Source of the DNA: Leptolinea sp. HRD-7 | Lineage (GTDB): Bacteria; Chloroflexota; Anaerolineae; Anaerolineales; Anaerolineaceae | Direction of reading: 5' to 3' | NCBI GenBank assembly: GCA_024363285.1 | Contig: AP024711.1 | Location: 1-64,000 of the forward strand | Length of the DNA: 64,000 bases | Shown here: piece after piece, positions 53,622 to 62,858 of the stretch | Position numbering within the stretch: position 1 is the first letter of the stretch | How the letters are laid out: each line of letters starts with the position of its first letter | The notes under the pieces: generated by a model | Told to the model about the DNA's origin: nothing | Seen by the model: only the letters and a program-made list of their open reading frames with translations | Database searches by the model: none | Translations under genes and position numbers: made by a program

Positions 53622-54233
53622 CGTGTCTGCTTCCATATTCCGCCAGTACTTGCCCCCACCCATCTCACGCCGCAGGTACGCCATATCGATCAGGTCACGC
53701 CGCAGGCTGACAAAATCTTCGGCGTACACCGATTTGAGCACCTCATTGACTTCGGCCTCGTTGTACAGGCGTCCCTCTTCAAACAGGGTAGCCAGCCAGC
53801 GCAGGATGACCTGAGTCTTACCGCGCTTTGAGGGCAGATGGGTGAGTTTCTTCCCTTCGGTGTAATCACGCAGCACCTTTTCATCGGCCGCGCTCCAACC
53901 CAGCTCTTTGATCCACGCGTGATCCGGCTGCACCGGTTCAGGCTCGGATTTGACCTTTTCGATGTCATTCACCAGCCGCTTGAAGCGTTCCAGGCCGGTT
54001 TCGTTCACACGGTAGAAGCGCTGGTTGCCTGCCATACGCAGGTTGACCAGGCCATTCTCTCGCAGCTTTGTCAGGTGGTGAGAGATGGTGGGTTCGCTCA
54101 GGTTGAGCAATCCGGCGAGGTCCGTCACCGTATGTTCCTGCTCATGCAGCACGCGGATGAGCGTCAGGCGGCTGTCATCCGCCAGGGCTTTGAGCATCTC
54201 AAGAAGCGAATTTTCGCTGTATTGTGTCACCAT
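53616..54233 (-). CDS. ArsR-type regulator with C-terminal DUF2087 domain
   Basis: A 205-residue protein. The N-terminal half is an ArsR winged helix: LKALADDSRLTLIRVL, VTDLAGLLNLSEPTISHHLT as recognition helix and the wing LRMAGNQRFYRV. No metal-binding Cys motif is present in the helix. The C-terminal half is DUF2087 (LPSKRGKTQVILRWLATLFE ... YNEAEVNEVL ... DFVSLRRDLID). Such fusions are probable one-component regulators with unknown ligand. A palindrome lies just upstream of its start. Confidence 0.92.
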   Translation of the reverse strand: MVTQYSENSLLEMLKALADDSRLTLIRVLHEQEHTVTDLAGLLNLSEPTISHHLTKLRENGLVNLRMAGNQRFYRVNETGLERFKRLVNDIEKVKSEPEPVQPDHAWIKELGWSAADEKVLRDYTEGKKLTHLPSKRGKTQVILRWLATLFEEGRLYNEAEVNEVLKSVYAEDFVSLRRDLIDMAYLRREMGGGKYWRNMEADTK

Positions 54234-54260
54234 ATAATCTATCCTTTTGCTATTAAAACT

Positions 54261-54272
54261 ATCTAATTAGAT
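54261..54272. promoter_or_regulatory. Candidate ArsR-type operator palindrome
   Basis: ATCTAATTAGAT is a perfect 12-bp palindrome about 28 bases upstream of the regulator's ATG; a related CTAATTAG stands at 54295-54302. The location suggests autoregulation. Confidence 0.5.
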
Positions 54273-54532
54273 ATATATCAAAATAGATTCTAATCTAATT
54301 AGCATCACCTGTCAACAGGCAGTTTGGGCTGCCCGCGAAAAATCCGCAATGCCAGCCGCCTGCGTCACTCATGGATAATCACGATATGACCCGGCATAAA
54401 GAGTCACACCCGCGGATACGCGGTGAATGGCTGATACGTCACACCGCCTATTAGCCCTGAAGTATGCAACATTAATCTCAAAAAGGCGTATTAATAATGA
54501 GCAGATAATCCACTACGAATACCGGGGTCCAA

Positions 54533-56032
54533 ATGGAAGATAAATCGATATTGATCATTGGCGGCGGGATCGCCGGCCTTGCCGCGGGTGTGTACGGGCA
54601 GATGAACGGTTACCGTACCACCATCTTTGAAATGCACACCCTGCCGGGCGGACTGTGCACCTCATGGCAGCGCAAAGGGTATGTGTTTGACGGCTGCATC
54701 CACTGGCTGGTGGGCACCAACCCGCAGTATGCCACGTATGGGATGTGGCAAGAACTGGGCGCGTTGAAAAACGTGGAGATCGTCAATCACGGTGAATTCA
54801 CCTGCATCGAAAACACGGACGGGCGGGTCTTCCACATGTATTCCGATGTGGACAAGCTGGAAAAACATATGCTGGAACTGGCGCCGGTGGATGAGAAGGT
54901 GATCAAAGAATTCTGCGGGGCCATTCGTAGCATGGGCGGATTTGACCTGCCCATTGACGGCCCGAAAAATCCGTTGGAAGCCGTAAAAGGCGCGTTCGGT
55001 ATGCTCCCTGTGGGACCTATCTTCTTGAAATACGGCAAGATGAGCACACAGAAATTCGCCGAAAAGTTCAAAGATCCCTTCATGAAAACCGTCTGGGGGA
55101 CCATGTTTGACATGCCGGACTTCCCCATGATCGGTCTGCTTTCCACTCTGGCGTGGCAGAACAAAAAAGATGCCGGCTACCCGATTGGCGGCAGCCTGCC
55201 TTTCGCGAAATCGATTGAAAAGCGTTACCGCGACCTGGGCGGCGAAATGTATTACGGCGCCCGCGTGGAACGTATCCTTGTGGAAAATGACAAAGCCGTA
55301 GGCGTTGAGCTGACAGACGGGCGGAAATTCCGCGGCGGGCGAGTTATCTCAGCGGCAGACGGTTTTGCCACGGTCAACAAAATGTTGGGTGGCCGGTACC
55401 GCGCTCCGCTGCTGGACGAATACTTCCGCAAGAGCGAGATATTTGAACCGCTGGTGATGGTCTCTCTGGGCGTGAAGCGCTCCATGACCGACCAGCCCCA
55501 TGTGAACATTAAACTGCTGGAAAAGCCGATCGTGATCGCCGGCGAAGAACGCAAGTTTATGCAGGTCAAGCACTACGCGTATGATCCCACCCTGGCGCCC
55601 GAAGGCAAAACCGTGGTGATGGCCATGTTCAGCACGCATTATGATTACTGGAAGAAGCTGGCGGAAGACCCTGAGCGCTACGACGCGGAGAAGAAACAGG
55701 CCGCATTGGCCGTCATCTCAGAGATCGACCGCTACCTGCCCGGTTTTGAAAAGGATGTGGAAGTGGTGGATGTGGCCACTCCGCTGACCACCGAACGGTA
55801 CACTGGCAACTGGCAGGGGTCATTTGAAGGCTGGCGCCTGACGACAGAAAATATGACCATGATGTTCAATGGCAAGTTCCCGCATACTCTGCCCGGGTTG
55901 GAAAATTTCTACATGGTCGGGCAGTGGGTGGAGCCCGGCGGCGGGCTGCCCACGGCGGGTATGTCCGGCCGGGCAATGATGCAAAAGATTTGCAAGGAAG
56001 ACGGCAAGAAGTTCGTCACCCGGCGGAATTAA
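54533..56032 (+). CDS. CrtI/phytoene dehydrogenase-like FAD oxidoreductase
   Basis: A 499-residue FAD-dependent enzyme. The dinucleotide-binding loop is IIGGGIAGLAAGVYGQMNGY, followed by EMHTLPGGLCTSW (second flavin contact) and GCIHWLVG. A flavin-binding C-terminal motif is GQWVEPGGGLPTAGMSGRAM. This is the COG1233 pattern shared by carotenoid desaturases and retinol saturase-like proteins; no carotenoid genes lie nearby, so the substrate is open. The next coding sequence is an SDR oxidoreductase, separated by a palindromic repeat cluster. Confidence 0.9.
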   Translation: MEDKSILIIGGGIAGLAAGVYGQMNGYRTTIFEMHTLPGGLCTSWQRKGYVFDGCIHWLVGTNPQYATYGMWQELGALKNVEIVNHGEFTCIENTDGRVFHMYSDVDKLEKHMLELAPVDEKVIKEFCGAIRSMGGFDLPIDGPKNPLEAVKGAFGMLPVGPIFLKYGKMSTQKFAEKFKDPFMKTVWGTMFDMPDFPMIGLLSTLAWQNKKDAGYPIGGSLPFAKSIEKRYRDLGGEMYYGARVERILVENDKAVGVELTDGRKFRGGRVISAADGFATVNKMLGGRYRAPLLDEYFRKSEIFEPLVMVSLGVKRSMTDQPHVNIKLLEKPIVIAGEERKFMQVKHYAYDPTLAPEGKTVVMAMFSTHYDYWKKLAEDPERYDAEKKQAALAVISEIDRYLPGFEKDVEVVDVATPLTTERYTGNWQGSFEGWRLTTENMTMMFNGKFPHTLPGLENFYMVGQWVEPGGGLPTAGMSGRAMMQKICKEDGKKFVTRRN

Positions 56033-56053
56033 ATCTTTCTCCTTCTTTGTTCA

Positions 56054-56087
56054 GAGGCTCTCACGCGGGAGCCTCTGATTGTTTAAT
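56054..56087 (+). terminator. Rho-independent terminator
   Basis: CAGAGGCTC (56054-56062) pairs with GAGCCTCTG (56071-56079), followed by ATTGTTT. Confidence 0.8.
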
Positions 56088-56091
56088 GCCG

Positions 56092-56472
56092 CGGCGGCGG
56101 GCGGCGCCCGCCCTGATCTGCCGGTCACATTCCTGTGGACGCGCTCGTTTCCACACCATCCCTGGGCGGGTTACAAACCCGCCCCTACAATGAACCATGT
56201 AACCACAATTGGACGTACCGATATTATGACGCGTAGGGGCGGGCCGCGCCCGCCCTGGTCTGCCGGTCACATTTCTGTGGACGCGCCTCTCCCCCTGCCA
56301 TACCCGGGCGGGTTAGTAACCTGCCCCTACAATGAACCATGTAACCACAATTGGACGTACCGATATTATGACGCGTAGGGGCGGGCGGCGCCCGCCCTGG
56401 TCTGCCGTTCACATTTCTGTGGACGCGCCCGTTTCCACACCATCCCTGGGCGGGTTACTAACCCGGCCCTAC
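56092..56472. repeat. Three tandem palindromic GTAGGGGCGGG elements
   Basis: Elements end at 56188, 56330 and 56472; the last two start GTAGGGGCGGG at 56233 and 56375, giving a 142-bp period. Each has inverted ends, GTAGGGGCGGG versus CCTGCCCCTAC, and is joined by an identical 44-bp linker (56189-56232 and 56331-56374). The first copy has lost its left arm. The cluster explains most of the gene-free stretch 56033-56616; the rest is AT-rich and holds the next gene's promoter region. Confidence 0.85.
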
Positions 56473-56616
56473 GGCAAACGGGGTAAATACATTTTCATTC
56501 GGCCGCCACGCTTTACCGGACACCCAACCATGTACGAAAAACCTCCTTCTAATGTAATTTATATAAATAAGATGTTATATATATGAATACAAGGATTAAC
56601 ATCTCAGGAGATTCCG

Positions 56617-57426
56617 ATGAAAGTACAGGGCAAAACAATTGTGGTGACAGGTGGCGGCAGCGGTATGGGGCGCGAACTGGTGCTGCTTCTGCTGAAAAAA
56701 GGCGCTCGGGTTGCCGCGGTTGATATCAATGAGACCACCCTGGCGGAAACGGCCAATCTGGCCGGCTATGACAAACAAAGCTTGTCGACGCATGTGATTA
56801 ATATCGCTGACCGCGAAGCGGTGTACGCGCTGCCCGATGCCGTGATGAAAGCCCACGGGCCGGTTGACGGGCTGATCAACAACGCCGGGATCATTCAGCG
56901 TTTTGTGCGCGTAAAAGACCTGGAGCAAAACGAAATTGAGCGGGTGTTTAACGTCAATTTCTGGGGGACGCTGCACATGGTGAAAGCCTTCCTGCCGCAC
57001 CTTCTTCGGCGGCCTGAGGCGCACATTGTCAATATCTCCAGTATGGGCAGCTACCTGCCGGTGCCGGGGCAAACAGTATACGGCGCGTCGAAGGCGGCCG
57101 TCAACGCGCTGACGGATGGATTGCATTCCGAATTGATGGAAACCACCGTTCGGGTGACCACCGTTTACCCCGGCGCGATCGCCACCAACATCACGGTGAA
57201 TTCCGGTGTGGCCATGCCGGCGGATACCGTCAACACCAAACGGATGGCGATGAAAATGACAATGGCGCCAGACGCGGCGCGGATGATTGTCAACGGAATG
57301 GAGGCCAACAAGTATCACGTTTTTGTCGGCCAGGACGCGGCGTTCATGGGATTGCTGGTACGCCTGGCGCCGGAACGCGCGGCGAAATTCATTTATTCGA
57401 AGATGCGCGAGTTATTGCCGGATTAA
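56617..57426 (+). CDS. Short-chain dehydrogenase/reductase
   Basis: A 269-residue classical SDR. The cofactor loop is TGGGSGMG (11-18), the structural motif is NNAG (88-91), and the active site is Ser141/142, Tyr155 and Lys159 in VYGASKAAV. Asp36 after the second strand (VAAVDIN) favours NAD(H). The substrate is unknown. AGGAGATTCCG precedes the ATG. The upstream AT-rich region with TATATAA stretches is probably the promoter. Confidence 0.93.
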   Translation: MKVQGKTIVVTGGGSGMGRELVLLLLKKGARVAAVDINETTLAETANLAGYDKQSLSTHVINIADREAVYALPDAVMKAHGPVDGLINNAGIIQRFVRVKDLEQNEIERVFNVNFWGTLHMVKAFLPHLLRRPEAHIVNISSMGSYLPVPGQTVYGASKAAVNALTDGLHSELMETTVRVTTVYPGAIATNITVNSGVAMPADTVNTKRMAMKMTMAPDAARMIVNGMEANKYHVFVGQDAAFMGLLVRLAPERAAKFIYSKMRELLPD

Positions 57427-57962
57427 CCCCCCGCGGCATCAACCCTGCCATGGTCACATTTCTACGGCAGGGTAGATGCAAGCGGAGGGATATGTGTCTG
57501 TAGATCATAGAACAAAATCCGCTTGCATCTACCGAAGGCAATTTCGCGATAATACCTGCTGACGGATACGTTTCCCGTCAGGCCCGCGGTTGATGCGGCG
57601 GGAATGATATCTAATATGAATTGACTCAATAACCCCCCGCCGGCATCAACCTTGCCATGGTCACATTTTTACGGCAGGGTAGATGCAAGCGGAGGGATAT
57701 GTGTCTGTAGACCATCGAACAAAATCCGCTTGCATCTACCGCAGGCAATTTCGCGATAATACCTGTGGACAGGTACGTTTCCCGTCAGGCCCGCGGTTGA
57801 TGCGGCGGGAATGATATCTAATATGAATTGACTCAATAATTCCCCGCCGGCATCACCCCTGCCATGGTCACATTTCTACGGCAAGGTTGATGCAAGCGGA
57901 CGGATATGTGTCTGTAGATCATAGAACAAAATCCGCTTGCATCTACCGCAGGCAATTTCAGG
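57427..57962. repeat. Three tandem 207-bp palindromic repeats, last one truncated
   Basis: The landmark CATGGTCACATTT recurs at 57449, 57656 and 57863. Each unit contains TAGATGCAAGCGGA pairing with TCCGCTTGCATCTA (14 bp), a CCTGCC/GGCAGG stem, and the inverted repeat GTTGATGCGGCGGGAA ... CCCCGCCGGCATCA shared with module B at 8579 and 8916. The third copy stops after the 14-bp stem. This explains the gene-free stretch after the SDR gene. Confidence 0.9.
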
Positions 57963-57968
57963 CAACGC

Positions 57969-58001
57969 AAACCCTAAGGGTCTTCGAGCCCCTTAGGGTT
58001 T
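57969..58001. terminator. Stem-loop terminator between convergent genes
   Basis: AAACCCTAAGGG pairs with CCCTTAGGGTTT (12 bp) around a nine-base loop, followed by TTAACAACTT; an A-rich stretch precedes it. Confidence 0.7.
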
Positions 58002-58048
58002 TAACAACTTAGGATCAACCAATAAATTCCTGCGAAAAAAACCTACAT

Positions 58049-58534
58049 CTACTTCTTATAAAAATACTCGTGGTCGCAATACTCGTGGCCTTCCATTAAC
58101 GTCCGCGTGCGGTTGAACCCGATCTCCGGATTGAACGCCTCCGTCAGGTCGGCATCGGCGGCACAATACAACGCGAAACCCCACTCCGCGCCGCCCATCG
58201 CGCGGTACATCATGGCAAACGGGCAGGTTGTGCAACGCATTTTCACACTGCCATTGGTCTTTTCCATGGTGAACGCGTAACCTTTATCGCGCAGGGGTTC
58301 CCACAACGCGGCGACAAGGTCATCGATCGAGTTCTTCCCCGTTTGCGCCGCCAGCGCGCGGAACATGGCGCAGGTATCACCGGATGCCTTTTCACGCACC
58401 ACATCCACCACCTTTGACCCGAACTCCGCCTTCAATGCGTCCAACAGGCCGATCTGCTGCTTGATATACATCCCGTGGACGGCCTTGAGCGCCTGCCTGA
58501 CCGCCATCTCATCAGAAACCGGTTGATCTGACAT
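58049..58534 (-). CDS. L-2-amino-thiazoline-4-carboxylic acid hydrolase-like protein
   Basis: A 161-residue protein matching the ATC-hydrolase family: MRCTTCPFAMMYRAMG, ALYCAADADLTEAFNP and RTLMEGHEYCDHEYFY near the C-terminus, with several conserved Cys/His/Asp residues. The founding enzyme opens a thiazoline ring in cysteine synthesis; most relatives have unknown substrates. The ATG at 58534 is preferred because GGAGGA stands just upstream; a longer frame would overlap a non-conserved stretch. A Crp/Fnr regulator gene lies 73 bp upstream on the same strand. Confidence 0.85.
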   Translation of the reverse strand: MSDQPVSDEMAVRQALKAVHGMYIKQQIGLLDALKAEFGSKVVDVVREKASGDTCAMFRALAAQTGKNSIDDLVAALWEPLRDKGYAFTMEKTNGSVKMRCTTCPFAMMYRAMGGAEWGFALYCAADADLTEAFNPEIGFNRTRTLMEGHEYCDHEYFYKK

Positions 58535-58607
58535 GTTGATTCCTCCGAATTTTTCCCCAACTATACGCGCGGAGGTTCTTTGAGTCATTTACATTTGTTG
58601 ATAAATT

Positions 58608-59186
58608 TCAACCAATTCCAGCTTTGCGGCGCACGCGGCTCAATTGCGTGGGGGTCACCCCGATGTACGAAGCCACCAGGTACTGCGGAATATCTGCCTC
58701 CAATGAGCCGAACGCTTCGCGGAACAGGGCATACCGCCCGCCGGCATCCAGGGTGGCCATCTGTTCCAGCCGGTCACACAATTCCTGATACCGGCGCTGC
58801 ATTCCCCGCTCAGAAAGCACCCTGAAATCTTCATGTTTCGCGTACAGTTCCCGGATATCGGAATAGCGGGCTTGCAGCACGCGCGCATCACGCAGCGCGC
58901 GGATGTTGACCAGGTTCCCGCCGGCCGGGTCGAACGCGGCCAGCAAAAATTCGCCGGCCGATAGAAAGTTCTTCACGTACTCCGGCTGCCCCGGTCTATC
59001 CACGGTCATGACAAACAATCCATCCACCACAAAACCCAGGCGGTCGTTCACATCCCCCGCGCGCGCGAAGAATTCGTCACTTTCCAAAGTCCTCAGGGTA
59101 AAGCGCGCGAGAACATCACCAATGGCTTCACCGCTCAGGGGCAGGCCGGAAAGAAATCTCTGAAACACAACAAAAGCGCTGTTCAT
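58608..59186 (-). CDS. Crp/Fnr-family transcriptional regulator
   Basis: A 192-residue protein with an N-terminal cyclic-nucleotide-binding-like barrel (ESDEFFARAGDVNDRLGFVV, FLSAGEFLLAAF) and a C-terminal helix-turn-helix (IPQYLVASYIGVTPTQLSRV). The phosphate-binding RxS motif for cAMP is not evident, so the ligand is unknown. No Fnr-type iron-sulfur cysteines are seen. It probably controls the adjacent ATC-hydrolase-like gene. Confidence 0.9.
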   Translation of the reverse strand: MNSAFVVFQRFLSGLPLSGEAIGDVLARFTLRTLESDEFFARAGDVNDRLGFVVDGLFVMTVDRPGQPEYVKNFLSAGEFLLAAFDPAGGNLVNIRALRDARVLQARYSDIRELYAKHEDFRVLSERGMQRRYQELCDRLEQMATLDAGGRYALFREAFGSLEADIPQYLVASYIGVTPTQLSRVRRKAGIG

Positions 59187-59249
59187 ACCGATCGCTTTTG
59201 ATTGTAATGGATGTTTGTGAAATGAATACTTTCCGCGAAGCGGATTTCT

Positions 59250-61427
59250 TTATCCGGTTTCAACATCTCGCACAGAGGGTGGGGTAGGTGTAGGAATGAC
59301 CGGCATCATGGGTCCCGCATCCTGTAAGCCCGGTATGGGGGTCAAACCCGGCGAAAGTTCCAGTATTTCGCTGGAGGGCGTAGAATCCGGGGTGCTGCCG
59401 CCCTGTCCGTATGAGGTTATTCCCCAGCAGTACGCCTGGTCATCTTTTGACAGCACACAGGTATATTCAAACCCCGCGGTGATACTGACCTTCTCACCGG
59501 AGTAACCCGTCACATCTACCGGTATGCTGCTGAATTTTTCCTTGCTGGCATTACCCATCTGGTCAAAGGAGTTATCGCCCCAGCACTGGATACCTTTAAC
59601 TGTTACAGATTGGTCAGGGCTCAACGCGCAGGTATGTTTTTCTCCCGCGGTGATCGCGTACACACCGGAATATAATCCGGTGACCTGTACTGGAAGCGGA
59701 CTGGCTTCGGTGGTGCCGTCACCCAGTTGACCGCTGGAATTATCACCCCAGCAGAATACATCTTTGCCGGCCAGCGCGCAGGTATGGCGTGCGCCGGCTG
59801 CCAGCAGCGAGGCATTTTCCAATCCGGCTACCTGAACGGGTGTCGCCTTACCTTTTTCCGCCACACTCTTCACGTAGGTACCGTCACCCAGTTGACCGTA
59901 TTCGTCGTTTCCCCAGCACCATACTGTGCCATTCATTAAGCGGGCACAGGTGTGATTGGTACCGGCCGCGATAGCCTGCGCGGGGGCTGGCAGGCCGATC
60001 ACGTCAACCGGTACGTTGCGTCCAAGAAATTCGCGGGTGATCCCGTTCCCCAGCTGGCCGGCACCGTTCAAACCCCAGCATTGAATTTTCCCGTTTTTTA
60101 ATAACGCGCAGGTATGATATTCACCGGCGGTGATATCTACAACCGGTCCGGCAAGACCTGTCACCTCAACCGGCTCGTTCTGCACGGTTTTTGAAATTCC
60201 GTTCCCCAGTTGCCCGAACTGTCCGTTGCCCCAGCACATTACAGGGCCGCTTTCCAGCAGCGCGCAGGTGTGTGACCCGCCCGCGGCAATGGTTAAAACC
60301 CCCTGTTCCAGGTTATGCACTGGCGCGAGAGGTAGTATGCTCAGGCTGGAACCTTCAGGTCCGCGGCCAAGCTGCCCGCTGGCGTTATAGCCGCGGCATT
60401 GAACGCCGCCATCCTTTGAAAGGTAACAGGCATGATATTTTCCGGCCGATAATGCCGGACGTTGATGGTCAACTGAGATTTCCGGCACATATTCCGGTGA
60501 TTCCGGGTCTTTTTTCGGATCCATCGTCGGCATATTGGCCGGGATTTTTTCTGAAATCTTAAAACCATCAAAACGGACTATATTATCTTTGCCGTCACCG
60601 GTGATCATCAATACATGCCGGCCGGGTTCGGTTTTTCCTGTGATGATGGATACGGCAATCGGCTCACCCGGAGTCTGATAGGGGAAATTCGTGGGGATCC
60701 CATCCAGAACCACATGTGCCTGTCCGTGCTCACTTGTGGAGATCAGGTTGACATTCACCGATCCCGGAAATTTTTGTTCGAAGACCACAAAGATCGGCCC
60801 GCTGTTTTCTCCGGAGATGATGGCTTTCCCTTTGTTGGCGGTTATCGGGAAGCTCTTTTCCGTCCATTCACCAAAAATGATGGCACCGGGATCCGAATTA
60901 TCAAATGCGGCATCACGCGCTTTGACAACCGGACCGACAGCAACCCGTGAAAAATTGACCGGACCGTTATCAAGGCTTGAAAGGAATATCCGGTGGGAAC
61001 CGGCTTTCAGTGTGGGCGAAACCCAGTATTGTTTCGAATCAGCGTCACCGGTAGACTGGCTTAAGGGGCCTATAACCTCATCGGAGTCAATTTGAACCTG
61101 AAATTGCCCGGCACCCGGTGAAGATCGGTATTCCACAATCACAACACCGGGCTCTTTCAATGAAACATGCCAGAGAACGATGGCATGTTCAATCAGCGTA
61201 GAGGCCGATCCGTCTTTAACGTCCCAATCAGTGCCCGAATAGATAAAAGCCGGGTTATCGGGTTCGTACACTCCAGTCGACAGATACTCTGCCTTAAGGG
61301 TAGGTGTAGGCGCCGCGGCTGTCGCCGGAGTTACCGGAAGCGCGAGCAAGAAAATCAGCGCGAACATTGTTATAAATGCCGCGCCTATGCCGGTCAATTT
61401 TGGAAACGGGAATGAGACGGATTTCAT
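59250..61427 (-). CDS. Secreted RCC1-repeat surface protein
   Basis: About 725 residues with a signal peptide (about 10-35). Two N-terminal beta-sandwich domains (about 45-330) resemble carbohydrate-binding modules. They are followed by seven RCC1 repeats in a propeller (about 345-690), for example AGGSHTCALLESGPVMCWGN and GQFGQLGNG. Each blade keeps HTC...CWG, giving paired cysteines per blade that could form disulfides outside the cell. A Pro/Thr tail ends the protein without an anchor. The ATG at 61427 gives a better signal peptide than the ATG at 61445. It is divergent from the SGNH gene. Confidence 0.9.
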   Translation of the reverse strand: MKSVSFPFPKLTGIGAAFITMFALIFLLALPVTPATAAAPTPTLKAEYLSTGVYEPDNPAFIYSGTDWDVKDGSASTLIEHAIVLWHVSLKEPGVVIVEYRSSPGAGQFQVQIDSDEVIGPLSQSTGDADSKQYWVSPTLKAGSHRIFLSSLDNGPVNFSRVAVGPVVKARDAAFDNSDPGAIIFGEWTEKSFPITANKGKAIISGENSGPIFVVFEQKFPGSVNVNLISTSEHGQAHVVLDGIPTNFPYQTPGEPIAVSIITGKTEPGRHVLMITGDGKDNIVRFDGFKISEKIPANMPTMDPKKDPESPEYVPEISVDHQRPALSAGKYHACYLSKDGGVQCRGYNASGQLGRGPEGSSLSILPLAPVHNLEQGVLTIAAGGSHTCALLESGPVMCWGNGQFGQLGNGISKTVQNEPVEVTGLAGPVVDITAGEYHTCALLKNGKIQCWGLNGAGQLGNGITREFLGRNVPVDVIGLPAPAQAIAAGTNHTCARLMNGTVWCWGNDEYGQLGDGTYVKSVAEKGKATPVQVAGLENASLLAAGARHTCALAGKDVFCWGDNSSGQLGDGTTEASPLPVQVTGLYSGVYAITAGEKHTCALSPDQSVTVKGIQCWGDNSFDQMGNASKEKFSSIPVDVTGYSGEKVSITAGFEYTCVLSKDDQAYCWGITSYGQGGSTPDSTPSSEILELSPGLTPIPGLQDAGPMMPVIPTPTPPSVRDVETG

Positions 61428-61568
61428 GGTCGGTTTTTTATACACCCTGTTTTATTATCGGCACATCCAATCGCAAGTTGCGGGCACGCGCGTAAAATCT
61501 GGCTAAATCTCTGCCGAGCCTGGAACCGGAATTAAAACGCGTCACCGTGCCCGACGGGGAAAATCGCA

Positions 61569-61581
61569 TATAATTGCCCGC
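61569..61581 (+). promoter_or_regulatory. -10 box placed for a leaderless transcript
   Basis: TATAAT (61569-61574) ends seven bases before the GTG start at 61582; no ribosome binding site is present between them. Confidence 0.55.
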
Positions 61582-62691
61582 GTGAAAAATTTTTCCTGGT
61601 TAAATGTGGCGTTTAAGGGTCTGTTGATTTTTTTGCTGCTCACGGTGCTCATCGGTGATATTTCTTCCAATGCGCTGGGGCAGCTTTCATTGTACAACCG
61701 GTTAATTCCAGGGAGGCCCCGGTTTCCATTTGGTGAAACCCCGCAGCGTTCGTACAATTTGAGCCTGTATAACCTCGAGGCCATGTTTACTTCTCACGAG
61801 ATCTCAGCCCAACATAATAATACTGAAGAATACCGGGTCATTCTTCTGGGTGATTCGTCAGTGTGGGGCACTCTGCTCAAACCAGAAGAGACACTGGCCG
61901 GGCAATTGAATGCCCTCAAATTAACCCTGTGCGGAAGACCTGCCCGGTTCTTTAACCTGGGATACCCTACCATCTCGCTGACAAAAGACCTGCTCATTCT
62001 GCAGCGCGCCCTGAAGGAAAACCCGGATCTGGTTGTGTGGGTCACTTCGCTGGAGGCTTTTCCGGCAGAAAAACAATTCGCTTCACCGCTGGCAGCCAAT
62101 AACCGCGCGCTGATTCAGCCTGTGTTGGGCGGAGACCCGCCGGATACCGCGTCAGTCGGTTTCTGGGATACAACACTGGTCGGCCGGCGACGTGAATTTG
62201 CCGATTGGGCACGTTTGCAACTGTATGGCATTCCCTGGGCGGCCACCGGTATTGATCAGGATTACCCGGTCAACTACCCGAAGGCGGAAATCGACCTGGA
62301 GGCTGATGAAACATTTCACGGCATCAAACCGGGTGATGACCTTGCCGGCACCCTGGCGTGGGATGTGCTGGAAAAAGGGATGAAGCTCGCCCGTGATAAT
62401 GACCTCCCAGTAATGCTGGTCAATGAACCGATTCTCATCTCAAATGGCGTGAACAGCGATCTGCGCTATAACTTCTACTACCCGCGCTGGGCGTACGACG
62501 CGTACCGCGTTGAGCTTGCCCGCCGGGCTTCTTCAGCGGGTTGGACGGTTCTTGACGCGTGGGATGCCGTACCCATGGATCAATTCACCAACAGCGCCAT
62601 TCACCTCACACCCGAAGGTGAGTCGGTGTTGGCGGGCAAACTGGCGGATGCTTTAAGTGGAATGACCTGTCAGGCTGATGGTAAGCCGTAA
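61582..62691 (+). CDS. SGNH/GDSL-hydrolase-like membrane-anchored protein
   Basis: A 369-residue protein with one N-terminal membrane segment (about 12-30) and an external SGNH domain. Block I is ILLGDSSVWG (Ser nucleophile), the block II-like Gly lies in FFNLGYPT, and block V is DQFTNSAIHLTPEG (Asp/His pair). Unlike the two SGNH-like lipoproteins near 26462 and 29386, the catalytic residues are all present. Such proteins deacetylate or transfer acyl groups on polysaccharides. The GTG start follows a TATAAT box directly. Confidence 0.85.
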   Translation: MKNFSWLNVAFKGLLIFLLLTVLIGDISSNALGQLSLYNRLIPGRPRFPFGETPQRSYNLSLYNLEAMFTSHEISAQHNNTEEYRVILLGDSSVWGTLLKPEETLAGQLNALKLTLCGRPARFFNLGYPTISLTKDLLILQRALKENPDLVVWVTSLEAFPAEKQFASPLAANNRALIQPVLGGDPPDTASVGFWDTTLVGRRREFADWARLQLYGIPWAATGIDQDYPVNYPKAEIDLEADETFHGIKPGDDLAGTLAWDVLEKGMKLARDNDLPVMLVNEPILISNGVNSDLRYNFYYPRWAYDAYRVELARRASSAGWTVLDAWDAVPMDQFTNSAIHLTPEGESVLAGKLADALSGMTCQADGKP

Positions 62692-62858
62692 TAAAAATAA
62701 ATTTAACATAAATTACATTCAGTCAACGAAATAATTAATAAAAGTATATAGACGGTTGCATTCTTCCTTTCTATACTGGTAATTGTCAGACAACATACCT
62801 ATTTTTTGGAGGAAGATACTTCATAATAGGGGCGGGATAGAGATGAAGGAAGAATAAT

